A DNA stretch of 64,000 nt from NCBI RefSeq assembly GCF_039534125.1, contig NZ_BAAAUV010000001.1, positions 1 through 64,000 on the forward strand, in the 5' to 3' direction. The position numbers and the translations under genes are program-made. The notes under the pieces are model-generated. The model searched no databases. It had not been told where the DNA came from and was given only the letters and a program-made list of their open reading frames with translations. This document shows positions 24,707-31,736 of this stretch, piece by piece (position 1 is the stretch's first letter; every line of letters starts with the position of its first letter). The DNA is from Actinocorallia longicatena (GTDB taxonomy: Bacteria; Actinomycetota; Actinomycetes; Streptosporangiales; Streptosporangiaceae).

Positions 24707-25912
24707 ATGACGACCTTCGGACATGAACTCAGAAGGCTCATGGCTGAGCGAGGCATGTCTCTTCGCGCTCTGGCCCGTGACTCGAACTATGACCATGGCG
24801 GTCTGTCCAAGGTCGCGCGTGATCTTCGGCCGCCAACGGTCGAGATGGCCCAGAGACTCGATGCGGTCTTCGGGACAGACGGCACTTTGACGGCACTCGT
24901 TGCCGCCCCTCAAAGCACCCAAATGGGGAGATGGCAGACTTCTGCCATGGATGAGGAACTCGAAGCCATCGACATCGCTCGGAGGGTCGGGGCCACTGAT
25001 TGTGGCGAGTTGACCTTGGGGCACGTAGAGGCGATCTTCGACGACCTAGCCGTGAGCTATCACCGGTCCGACCCTGGCGAACTACTGGTCAGGATCATGA
25101 CACAGCTCAAGTACATCTCTCGGCTGCTAGATGGCCGAAAGACCTTCAAAGAGCATCGCCGGTTGCTGGTGACTGGCGGTTGGCTCTCCCTGCTAGCAGC
25201 CACGTGTCATATCGATCTAGACCGTAAGGGTCCTGCTGCGGCGTTCCTCCGAACGGCGCGCTCTCTCGCTGAGGAAGCGGAGCATGACGAGATCATCGGC
25301 TGGTGCCTAGAGACACAGGCTTGGCAGCACCTCACCGAAGGCGACTACGTTCGTGCCGTTGCTCTCTCTCAGGCAGCACAGCACGTAGCCCCGAAAGACT
25401 CATCGGCCTACATCCAAGCCTCTGCCCAGGAGGGACGGGCTTGGGCTCGCATGGGCGACCGTGGCCGCACTCGCGCCTTGGTCGACCGGGTGACTGGGCT
25501 TGCTGCGGCGCTACCCGCTACCGAACGGCCTGAACACCACTACCGCTACGATCCGGCGAAGTCTGACGCCTACATCGCAACCACACTTGCATGGCTCGGA
25601 GATGTAGAAGCAGCACCGATCGCACGCCAGGTACTCGCACGCCTGATCGCTCCCTCTGACGGCACGCCACGACTTCGCCGTGCGGCCTCAGCGCGCCTAG
25701 ACCTGTCCCTGGCTCTCATCGCGGGGGACGAGCCCGACGAAGCCGCTCACGAGACGATGACGGCCCTTGCGAGCGGTGTACTCGTGCCTAGCAACTACTG
25801 GAGAGCACAAGAGGTCATCAGCAAGGTTGAGGCGCGCGGACTGCCAGAGGCCCATGCCCTCAACGAGGCCTACCAAGGCCTACGCCGGTCGGCTCCCCGA
25901 GAACTCAGCTAG
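24707..25912 (+). CDS. XRE-family regulator with TPR-like C-terminal part
   Basis: A 401-residue regulator. Residues 1-60 form an XRE/Cro HTH (ELRRLMAERGMSLRALARDS, then GLSKVARDLRPPTVEMAQRL). The rest is helical and TPR-like (segments such as ARSLAEEAEHDEIIGWCLET and GDYVRAVALSQAAQ), a layout common in large actinobacterial XRE proteins that sense peptides or proteins. ATG 24707 is preferred over an ATG at 24647, since it sits behind a GGAG box and begins just before the HTH. The upstream in-frame stretch overlaps the operator repeats. It is the rightmost gene of the element and diverges from the ATPase/xis operon, as a master regulator would. What it senses is unknown. Confidence 0.85.
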   Translation: MTTFGHELRRLMAERGMSLRALARDSNYDHGGLSKVARDLRPPTVEMAQRLDAVFGTDGTLTALVAAPQSTQMGRWQTSAMDEELEAIDIARRVGATDCGELTLGHVEAIFDDLAVSYHRSDPGELLVRIMTQLKYISRLLDGRKTFKEHRRLLVTGGWLSLLAATCHIDLDRKGPAAAFLRTARSLAEEAEHDEIIGWCLETQAWQHLTEGDYVRAVALSQAAQHVAPKDSSAYIQASAQEGRAWARMGDRGRTRALVDRVTGLAAALPATERPEHHYRYDPAKSDAYIATTLAWLGDVEAAPIARQVLARLIAPSDGTPRLRRAASARLDLSLALIAGDEPDEAAHETMTALASGVLVPSNYWRAQEVISKVEARGLPEAHALNEAYQGLRRSAPRELS

Positions 25913-25920
25913 CCCCGTAC

Positions 25921-25941
25921 GGGGAGCCATTCTGGGGAGCC
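25921..25941 (+). repeat. Right integrase arm-type repeats
   Basis: GGGGAGCC at 25921-25928 and 25934-25941, separated by ATTCT, mirrors the pair at 22136-22155. They lie 119 bp before the right att core. They begin just after the XRE gene stop. Confidence 0.6.
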
Positions 25942-26059
25942 AACCGCAGCAGACACCTACAAACGAGTCACGACCCGGACAGACTCGCTCAACACAAATC
26001 CCCTGGTAGACGCAACGCCTGCCGACACACAGCGACTGGCACAGACCGGCCATCATTGC

Positions 26060-26077
26060 CTGGCGACTGACGACAAG
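26060..26077 (+). other. Candidate attR core
   Basis: CTGGCGACTGACGACAAG matches the left core at 22068-22085 in 16 of 18 positions. To its right the sequence is the other half of the short inverted-repeat element. The distance between cores gives an element of 3,992 bp. Confidence 0.5.
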
Positions 26078-26118
26078 CCTTCAGGGTGCGTGCCTGGGCG
26101 TCGCGCAGTAGGGCAGTT

Positions 26119-26134
26119 GACTTCGAGACAGGCC
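26119..26134 (-). repeat. Right terminal inverted repeat
   Basis: GACTTCGAGACAGGCC is the exact reverse complement of 21983-21998 and is followed directly by CTAG, which holds the stop codon of the minus-strand VOC gene. Confidence 0.8.
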
Positions 26135-26935
26135 CTAGGCGCCCGGAAGAGGGTCCGCGGGCCTGATCAGGGAGAAGTAGGCGCCGTGGGGGTCACCGAC
26201 CACGGCGAGGCGGCCGAAGGGCGTGTCGCTGGGCGGGACCGACACGGTGCCGCCCAGCCGGGTGACGCGCTCGCAGGCCGCGTCGGTGTCGTCGGCCGCG
26301 AAGTACACCATCCAGTGCGGCGGGATCTCGGCGGGCCAGGCCTCGTTCATCTGGACCATGCCCGCGACGCGGCGGCCGTCGAGGGAGAAGGTCGTGTAGG
26401 TCGAGGTGCCGCCGGCGAACGGCGCGGTCTCCGCGCTCCAGCCGAAGACCGCGGAGTAGAAGGACCTGGCCGCGTCGATGTCGCGGCAGGCGAGCTCGCT
26501 CCAGCAGAAGGTGTCCCGATCACCGGCGAAGGCGGCCCCGGCGAAGCCCTCGGGCTGCCAGAGGCCGAAGACGGCCCCCATCGGGTCGGCGCAGACCGCC
26601 GCGGTGCCCCGCCCGGGCACGGGCTGGGGGTCGAGATGGACGTGCCCGCCCTGCTCCAGCACCGCCTTGCAGGCCCCGGCGGTGTCGGCGACGCTCACGT
26701 AGCCCGTCCAGACGGGCTGCCGCCCCTCGGCCAGCAGCGGCGTCACCGCGGCGACCTCGTGGCCCTCGGCGCCGCCGAGGGTGAACATCGTGTACCCGCC
26801 GGTCGCCGGGTCGGGAGGGGTGCGGGCGTCCCATCCGAACAGCCCCGCGTAGAAGGCCTTGGCCACCTCGACGTCGGGCGTGGCCAGCTCTGCCCAGCAG
26901 GGCGTTCCAGGCTGGTGGGAACTCATCTGGGGCAT
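26135..26935 (-). CDS. Two-domain VOC (glyoxalase/dioxygenase) family protein
   Basis: A 266-residue protein of two tandem vicinal-oxygen-chelate domains, each starting with a WxELAxxDxxxAxxFY pattern (PCWAELATPDVEVAKAFYAG near residue 12; CWSELACRDIDAARSFYSA near 140). This form is typical of actinobacterial hydroxylases and bleomycin-resistance-like proteins. ATG 26935 has a good GGGAGGAC site 7 bp upstream; a start at 26983 lacks one. The stop TAG lies in the right-hand CTAG of the insertion. Before the insertion its stop would have overlapped, tail to tail, the sigma gene stop. Its ligand is unknown. Confidence 0.85.
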   Translation of the reverse strand: MPQMSSHQPGTPCWAELATPDVEVAKAFYAGLFGWDARTPPDPATGGYTMFTLGGAEGHEVAAVTPLLAEGRQPVWTGYVSVADTAGACKAVLEQGGHVHLDPQPVPGRGTAAVCADPMGAVFGLWQPEGFAGAAFAGDRDTFCWSELACRDIDAARSFYSAVFGWSAETAPFAGGTSTYTTFSLDGRRVAGMVQMNEAWPAEIPPHWMVYFAADDTDAACERVTRLGGTVSVPPSDTPFGRLAVVGDPHGAYFSLIRPADPLPGA

Positions 26936-27007
26936 GGTCGGGTCCTCCCTGTGGCCGGTCACCCCCAGCTTAGGGAAGCTCACTGACGGTCCGCCGGGAA
27001 ACCGGGA

Positions 27008-27691
27008 TCAGGCCACCCTCGCCCCCGCGATCCCCTCGTCGAACCTGCGCAGCACCAGCCGGGCCAGCGCCGGGTGGGCGCCCAGCGGCGGAGCGGTGAA
27101 GTCGGCGCCCGCCGCCGCGAGCCTGCCGTGGAAGAACCCGGGCGCCAGCAGGTAGGACGCGATCGCCACGGTCCTGGCCCCCCGCTCCCGCATCTGGGCG
27201 ACCACGTCCGCGAGCGCCGGTTCGGGGCCGCCCACGAAACCGAACGCCACCGGGCGCCCGATCCTGCGGCCGAGCTGCCGGGCGGCGTGCCTGACGTCGG
27301 CGACGCCCTCGGGCGAGGTCGATCCGGCGGCGCCCAGCACGACGGCGTCGGCCTCGACGCCCTCTCCCAGCCGCTCCACCAGCACGGACGTCAGCTCGGC
27401 ATGGGGCCCGAGCGGCTGGACGACGACCGCGTCGGCCCCCGCCTCGGCCAGCTGCTTGGGGATGTCCACGTGCACGTGGTAGCCGCGGCCGAGCAGCAGC
27501 GGCACCACGACCAGCGACGGATATCCCAGCCGCCGCACCTCCTCGCCGATCGACGGCGAGGAGATCTCAGCGTAGGCCTCCCCGACGGCCAGCCACGGCC
27601 TCAGCTCCCTGACCAGGCCGAGCAGTTCTCCCGTCGTCCGCGCTCCGGCCGGATTCCTGGTCCCGTGAGCCACCCCGAGAAGGACCGTCAT
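27008..27691 (-). CDS. Sirohydrochlorin chelatase (CbiX/SirB-like)
   Basis: A 227-residue chelatase of the CbiX family, which inserts Fe or Co into sirohydrochlorin. The N-terminal GVAHGTRNPAG carries the metal-binding His, PLLLGRGYHVHVDIP the conserved H-x-H in the first half, and IASYLLAPGFFHGRL the matching segment in the second half. Its ATG overlaps the stop of the HemD-winged-helix regulator (ATGA, 27688-27691). This coupling with an NnaR-type regulator points to siroheme supply for assimilatory nitrite reductase rather than to cobalamin synthesis. No nirB gene lies within the window. Confidence 0.85.
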   Translation of the reverse strand: MTVLLGVAHGTRNPAGARTTGELLGLVRELRPWLAVGEAYAEISSPSIGEEVRRLGYPSLVVVPLLLGRGYHVHVDIPKQLAEAGADAVVVQPLGPHAELTSVLVERLGEGVEADAVVLGAAGSTSPEGVADVRHAARQLGRRIGRPVAFGFVGGPEPALADVVAQMRERGARTVAIASYLLAPGFFHGRLAAAGADFTAPPLGAHPALARLVLRRFDEGIAGARVA

Positions 27692-28881
27692 CGCGCCGGT
27701 TCTCGATCCCTCGCGGGGTCGCACGCCAGCCGGTAGCCGCGCTTGACGACCGTCTCGACGATCCCGCTCCTGCCGAGACCCCTGCGCAGCCGTGCCACCG
27801 CCATCTCGACGGCGTGCTCGTCGGCCTGCGGGCGGCCGTCCCTGATCCAGCCCGAGCCCGCCGCCACGACCCGCGAGGGCAGCACTCCGCACAGCTCGGC
27901 CCGGGACACGACATGGCCGGGACGCTTGGCCAGGGCGCGCAGGATCGCCATCGGGGCGGGCGCGATGGGCCGCAGCTGGCCGTCCAGGACGACGGCGTGG
28001 CCGCGCAGTTCGAGCGCGTGCCCGCGCACGTGCAGGCGCCGGGCCCTGCGCAGCGGCAGGTCCTCCACGATCGCCCGCACCAGCGCCCCGATCCTGGCCC
28101 GCTCGGGCTGGACGGTCGGCACCCCCCGCTCGGTCAGCGAGAAGGCCGTGACGGGTCCGACGCACGCCGCCACGACATGGGTGCGGAGCGCCTCGACGAG
28201 GGCGTCCTCGAGCCCGTCCTCGGCCGCGACGGCCAGCGTCGCCGCGACGGCGGGAGAGGAGGTGAAGGTGATCGCGTCGACGGTCCCCGCGACGGCCTGG
28301 CCGACCAGGCGCCGCAGCGGTGTCGAGTCGTCGGTCCTCGACCAGCGGTAGACCGGGACCTCGATCACCTCGCAGCCGCGCTCGCGGAGGGCGTCGGTGA
28401 ACTCCGGCAGCGGCTCACCGTACAGCTGGACCGCGATCCTCATCCCCTCGAGCGGCCGCTCGAGCAGGTACTTCAGCACCTCGTCGCAGCTCTCCGACTC
28501 CGGCGACCACTCGTCGTGCAGCCCGGCCGATCGGATCGCTCCACGGGCCTTCGGGCCGCGGGCCAGGACCCTGACCCTGCCGAGCCGGCCGATGAGGTCG
28601 TCGCGCAGGCCCCAGCCGTCCGCGGTCTCCAGCCAGGCCCGGAAGCCGATGCCGGTGGTGACCACCACATAGTCGAGCGCCTTGTTGATGCAGTCCTCGG
28701 TGGCGTGGAGCAGTTCGGCGTCGTCCTGCAACGGCACCAGCCGGATCGCGGGAGCGTGCACCACACGCGCGCCCCGCCGCTCCAGAAGGGCCGCGAGCTC
28801 CTCATGTCTGCGAGCAGCCGTCACCCCGACCGCGAACCCCGCCAGCGGCTCGCTGTTCAGCACACCCGCCTGTTCGGTCAC
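27688..28881 (-). CDS. nnaR: HemD-winged-helix nitrate/nitrite regulator (NnaR-like)
   Basis: A 397-residue fusion. Residues about 10-260 form a uroporphyrinogen-III-synthase fold (GFAVGVTAARRHEELAALLERRG; TTGIGFRAWLE; DAITFTSSPAVAATL; CVGPVTAFSLTERG). Residues about 290-390 form an OmpR/PhoB-type winged helix (AILRALAKRPGHVVSRAEL; VARLRRGLGRSGIVETVVKRGYRL). This layout is that of NnaR, which together with GlnR activates nitrate/nitrite assimilation genes in Streptomyces and mycobacteria. GTG 28881 with a GGAAG site is preferred to a GTG at 28956. A 21-bp motif shared with the molybdopterin oxidoreductase promoter lies 66 bp upstream. Genuine UroIII synthase activity cannot be excluded. Confidence 0.85.
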   Translation of the reverse strand: MTEQAGVLNSEPLAGFAVGVTAARRHEELAALLERRGARVVHAPAIRLVPLQDDAELLHATEDCINKALDYVVVTTGIGFRAWLETADGWGLRDDLIGRLGRVRVLARGPKARGAIRSAGLHDEWSPESESCDEVLKYLLERPLEGMRIAVQLYGEPLPEFTDALRERGCEVIEVPVYRWSRTDDSTPLRRLVGQAVAGTVDAITFTSSPAVAATLAVAAEDGLEDALVEALRTHVVAACVGPVTAFSLTERGVPTVQPERARIGALVRAIVEDLPLRRARRLHVRGHALELRGHAVVLDGQLRPIAPAPMAILRALAKRPGHVVSRAELCGVLPSRVVAAGSGWIRDGRPQADEHAVEMAVARLRRGLGRSGIVETVVKRGYRLACDPARDREPAR

Positions 28882-28946
28882 GCCATCACTTCCACTCGGT
28901 CTGCCATGGGGAGATACTGGAAACACCGCGTTTCCTGTCGGCGTCC

Positions 28947-28967
28947 CCTTTGTCACCCCTGTGTTAA
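28947..28967 (-). promoter_or_regulatory. Shared motif upstream of nnaR
   Basis: The sequence TTTGTSACCYCKGTGTTAA (plus strand, core) occurs here and at 30829-30849 with 18 of 21 identical positions. Read on the coding strand it contains TTAAC-n6-GTSAC. It is a candidate GlnR or NnaR site. Confidence 0.5.
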
Positions 28968-29051
28968 AACACGCTCACGTCGAGACATCTTCGTTGTCGT
29001 CGCGTGACCATGGGGGCGGAGAATCCGGCGATCGACGCCCCGGACGGCGAA

Positions 29052-29080
29052 GCCCGCCGTGACGCTGTGTCACGACGGGC
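29052..29080. terminator. Hairpin between the 84-codon ORF and nnaR
   Basis: GCCCGCCGTGAC (29052-29063) pairs with GTCACGACGGGC (29069-29080) with one mismatch and a 5-nt loop. It lies 25 bp beyond the end of the minus-strand ORF at 29105 and could terminate the oxidoreductase transcript. Confidence 0.5.
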
Positions 29081-29104
29081 TCGCGGAAGACGACGGTAGA
29101 GACG

Positions 29105-29359
29105 CTACCGTTCCCTTCCAGTGGCCGGTTCGATCCCGGGGACCGGGCGGCCGCCGGTGACATCGTCGTCGGCGGGCAAGCCGGCGGCGCCGGTCGCAGG
29201 GCGGTTCCGGGAACGCTGGCGGCTCGCGGTCCTGAACCGCACCTTCCCCGTCGCGGGATCGAACCGCGACTCCGCTGGACGCCCGGCGGGGCGGGGCGTC
29301 CTCGCGGAGAACCCGCGGTCCAGGGGACCACGGGTCGCTGGTGGAACATGGGTGTTCAT
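29105..29359 (-). CDS. Hypothetical small protein coupled to the molybdopterin oxidoreductase
   Basis: An 84-codon frame whose ATG overlaps the stop of the molybdopterin oxidoreductase gene (ATGA, 29356-29359), with GGAACCGGC before it. The predicted protein is Pro/Arg/Gly-rich and contains three near-repeats of a PATG segment (DPATGKVRF, RPATGAAG, EPATGRER). I do not recognise a family. The coupling and the position before a terminator-like hairpin support a real gene. Low complexity and an equally long frame on the other strand argue against it. Confidence 0.4.
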   Translation of the reverse strand: MNTHVPPATRGPLDRGFSARTPRPAGRPAESRFDPATGKVRFRTASRQRSRNRPATGAAGLPADDDVTGGRPVPGIEPATGRER

Positions 29360-30789
29360 GCCGGTTCCACTCTAGCGGCCCTGCCGTGGACGTCGTCGGG
29401 CAGGCAGACGGTGTCCTCGCGCAGAACGTCGCTGAAGCGTGCCTCACCGACCCGCGAACCGTGCCGTGAGACCACCCTGACCCGGCCGCCCGATCCCACG
29501 TTCAGCCGCCCGGCCAGCACGGGATGCAGCTCGACGGCGGCGCGCGGCAGCCCGGGATCGCTGGTCAGGTGCAGCGGGTACTCGGAGTCGATGTGCTCGT
29601 CCGGGCCGCGGTGCTGGACGGGGGCGAACAGCGCCCGGCCGTCTCCGGTCGCGAACCGGTCGAGGAACGGGCGCGCCTCGTCGCCCGCGAGCTCGGCGAA
29701 CACCTCCGCCGGGGTGCCGCTCCACGCGCCGGGAGCACCGAGGCGCCGGGCCAGTTCCGCGAGGACCCGGAGTTCGGCGGCCTCGTCGGCGACGGGGAGC
29801 ACGATGTCGGCGCGGAGCGCGGTCTCCGAGAGCACCGAGTCCGCCACCACCAGCAGCTCGAGCTCGCTCAGCCGGGTCTCCAGGGCGGCGGCGCCGGAGG
29901 CCGCCCCCACCGGATCGGCGGCGAACAGCAGCAGGCCCCGGGGTCCCCCGTCCGCCCCCAGCATCCGCGGCGACCAGGCCGGCGGACGCTCCCCCGCCAC
30001 CCGGCCGAAACCCGATCCCGCGACGCCCGGCAGGCCGAGCGCCAGCGCCAGGTTCACGAACGCGGTGACCTGATCGTCGTTCTCGTGGGTCGACAGCATG
30101 ACGGTCCGTGTCCCGCCGGCCAGCAGCCGCACCGCCTCGCGCAGCGACGCCTCGGGCACCCCGGTGATCCGCTCCACCCGGGCGGTCCAGTAGCCGCGGG
30201 CCTGCTCCCGCACCCGGTCGAAGCCCGACGTCCGCTCGGCGATGTACTCCTCGTCCGCGAGGCCGTCCTCCACGACGAGCTGGAGCAGGCCGTTGGCGAG
30301 GGCCACGTCGGTGTCGGGGGTCAGCTGGAGATGGAGATCCGCGGCCCGGGCCAGCGGCGTCCTGCGCGGATCGGCGACGATCAGCGCGCCATGGGCGGAC
30401 TCGAGACCGCCCCGCACGACCGCTCCGGGCTCCCCGCCCGCCACGAAGACCGTCCCGGCCGCGGTGAGGTCCGACAGCGGCCCGGGGAGCCCCCGGTCGA
30501 GCCCGAACGCCCGCGACACCGCGGACGGGCGCCGCGGGGCCAGTCCGAGCACGAGGGCGGCGAACTTGGCGTGCTGGTGGTCGAGTTCGGGGGTGGCGGG
30601 CGTGCCGGTGAACACCGCCGCCGACTCCCGCAGAGCGCCGAGCCGCCGCGCGACGGCGTCCAGCGCGGTGCCCCATCCCACCCGTTCCAGCGGGGCACCG
30701 AGATGCGGGCGCATCAGGGGCTCCGTCACCGGGGGCGGGAAGGCTCCCGACGTGACTCCGGGTGCGACTTTGCGGCCGGCCTCGGACAT
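29356..30789 (-). CDS. Reduced molybdopterin oxidoreductase family protein
   Basis: A 477-residue relative of molybdopterin oxidoreductases such as assimilatory nitrate reductase. The molybdopterin-domain core is recognisable: MRPHLGAPLERVGWGTALDA near the start, LIVADPRRTPLARAADLHLQ, TPDTDVALANGLL, then a C-terminal MopB-type barrel (SEYPLHLTSDPGLPRAAVELHPVLA...VRVVSRHGSRVGEA). It lacks the N-terminal 4Fe-4S domain and any Cys cluster, and is well short of the roughly 700 or more residues usual for the family. It may be a specialised or inactive paralogue. The promoter shares a motif with nnaR, linking it to nitrogen control. The reading frame is intact. Confidence 0.75.
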   Translation of the reverse strand: MSEAGRKVAPGVTSGAFPPPVTEPLMRPHLGAPLERVGWGTALDAVARRLGALRESAAVFTGTPATPELDHQHAKFAALVLGLAPRRPSAVSRAFGLDRGLPGPLSDLTAAGTVFVAGGEPGAVVRGGLESAHGALIVADPRRTPLARAADLHLQLTPDTDVALANGLLQLVVEDGLADEEYIAERTSGFDRVREQARGYWTARVERITGVPEASLREAVRLLAGGTRTVMLSTHENDDQVTAFVNLALALGLPGVAGSGFGRVAGERPPAWSPRMLGADGGPRGLLLFAADPVGAASGAAALETRLSELELLVVADSVLSETALRADIVLPVADEAAELRVLAELARRLGAPGAWSGTPAEVFAELAGDEARPFLDRFATGDGRALFAPVQHRGPDEHIDSEYPLHLTSDPGLPRAAVELHPVLAGRLNVGSGGRVRVVSRHGSRVGEARFSDVLREDTVCLPDDVHGRAARVEPA

Positions 30790-30828
30790 GTCCCGATCGT
30801 GTTCGGGCCCGATTTCGCCGGGCAGCGC

Positions 30829-30849
30829 CCTTTGTGACCTCGGTGTTAA
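30829..30849 (-). promoter_or_regulatory. Shared motif upstream of the molybdopterin oxidoreductase
   Basis: The second copy of the motif at 28947-28967, 40 bp before the oxidoreductase start, 18 of 21 bases identical. It is a candidate GlnR or NnaR binding site. Confidence 0.5.
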
Positions 30850-30907
30850 TTGACCCTCACCTCACGCTCGCCTGCGAGGAGAGAAAGGCCCCCTCTAAGG
30901 TCGAGGC

Positions 30908-31384
30908 ATGGATCCCGAGTACCTCGCCACGCTGCCCAGGACCCGTGGCGCGGCAGCCGCGCTTCTCCTCGACGAACAGGACCGGATCCTCCTGGTCAAG
31001 CCCACCTACAAGGACGGCTGGTCGCTGCCCGGCGGCGTCATCGAACTCGGGGAGTCCCCGCTGGCGGCGTGCGTGCGCGAGTGCGCGGAGGAGCTCGGTC
31101 TGGTCCCCCGGCTCAACGGGATCCTCTGCTACGACTGGGCTCCGCCGACGGGCCCGGTCGACGCGACCAACGTGTGGGTGTTCGGCGGGATCGTCACCGC
31201 CGACGAGGTCGCCAGGATCGTCCTGCCCCCGGACGAGCTGTCCGCGCACCGGCTGGCCCGCCCGGACGAGCTCGGCGAGCTGCTGCCCCCGCACGTGGCC
31301 CGCCGGGTGACCGCCTGCCTGGACGCCGCAGGCCCCCTCTACCTCGAGAACGGCCTGCTTCCGACCTGCACGTCCGAGGCTTAG
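30908..31384 (+). CDS. Nudix hydrolase
   Basis: A 158-residue cytosolic protein with a complete Nudix box at about residues 42-64 (G-x5-E, then REC-x-EE-x-G: GGVIELGES...CVRECAEELG). It starts TRGAAAALLLDEQDRILLVK, as usual for MutT-like enzymes. It hydrolyses a nucleoside diphosphate linked to another group; the substrate cannot be inferred. It diverges from the molybdopterin oxidoreductase and is followed by three 16-bp tandem repeats that start at its stop codon. Confidence 0.9.
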   Translation: MDPEYLATLPRTRGAAAALLLDEQDRILLVKPTYKDGWSLPGGVIELGESPLAACVRECAEELGLVPRLNGILCYDWAPPTGPVDATNVWVFGGIVTADEVARIVLPPDELSAHRLARPDELGELLPPHVARRVTACLDAAGPLYLENGLLPTCTSEA

Positions 31385-31430
31385 GTATGGAACGGCCCAG
31401 GTATGGAACGGCCCAGGTGTGGAACGGAGC
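31383..31430. repeat. Three tandem 16-bp repeats between convergent genes
   Basis: AGGTATGGAACGGCCC is present twice exactly (31383-31398, 31399-31414), then once with changes (AGGTGTGGAACGGAGC, 31415-31430). The array fills the whole space between the Nudix stop and the stop of the convergent Cys-rich gene. Confidence 0.85.
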
Positions 31431-31679
31431 CTAGACGGGCAGCTTGTCGTGCATCGTGTTCGCCCTGGCCGGGTCGGCCATGCGGGCGCAGTGCGCCGAG
31501 CAGTACCAGTGCCGGTCGACCTCGGTGCCGTGCCCGATGACGCGGCAGGAGCAGTGCTCGCAGATCGGCGCCAGCTTGGTGATCGCGCACTCGAAGCTGT
31601 CGAAGACGTGCACGACGCCCTGCGTGTGCACTTCGAACGCCAGCTCGTAGTCGTTGCTGCAGACTTCACACTTGGCCAT
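31431..31679 (-). CDS. Cys-rich small zinc-binding protein
   Basis: An 82-residue protein with eight Cys (C4, C7, C31, C40, C43, C45, C60, C64) and several His, in the pattern MAKCEVC, FDSFECAI, PICEHCSC and WYCSAHC. Paired CxxC and CxHC knuckles suggest one or two structural zinc sites, like a YHS/MYM or metallothionein-like fold. Very similar short proteins are widespread in actinobacteria with unknown role. It is followed by the 16-bp tandem repeats. ATG 31679 is the only reasonable start. Confidence 0.75.
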   Translation of the reverse strand: MAKCEVCSNDYELAFEVHTQGVVHVFDSFECAITKLAPICEHCSCRVIGHGTEVDRHWYCSAHCARMADPARANTMHDKLPV

Positions 31680-31736
31680 GAGATTACCCCCCGGTTAGGC
31701 CCTGAGCTGGGCATACCCGGCGGGATCACGGATCAA

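Larger units (their letters stand above)
21979..26138. mobile_element. Nested insertion: short TIR element split by an integrative element
   Basis: Two copies of CTAG (21979-21982 and 26135-26138) flank perfect 16-bp terminal inverted repeats. Inside these, the two ends remain imperfectly inverted for about 40 more bases (for example GGCGTTCAGG..CG..CCCTGGAGG against GACGCCCAGG..CG..CCCTGAAGG). Without the central ~4 kb, the element would be about 160 bp with no transposase, a MITE-like or IS-end remnant. The inserted part runs between two copies of an 18-bp att-like core (22068-22085, 26060-26077) and encodes an integrase, an excisionase-like protein, an ATPase and an XRE regulator. No replication or conjugation gene is present. 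The interior is lower in GC than its flanks. Confidence 0.8.

Noticed and set aside
21983..26134. Complete insertion sequence with its own transposase
   Set aside because: No transposase frame lies between the inverted repeats; the only recombinase is a tyrosine integrase with its own att-like cores.
29121..29375. 84-codon plus-strand frame opposite the small ORF at 29105
   Set aside because: It has no coupled start or ribosome site; the minus-strand frame is better supported, though weakly.
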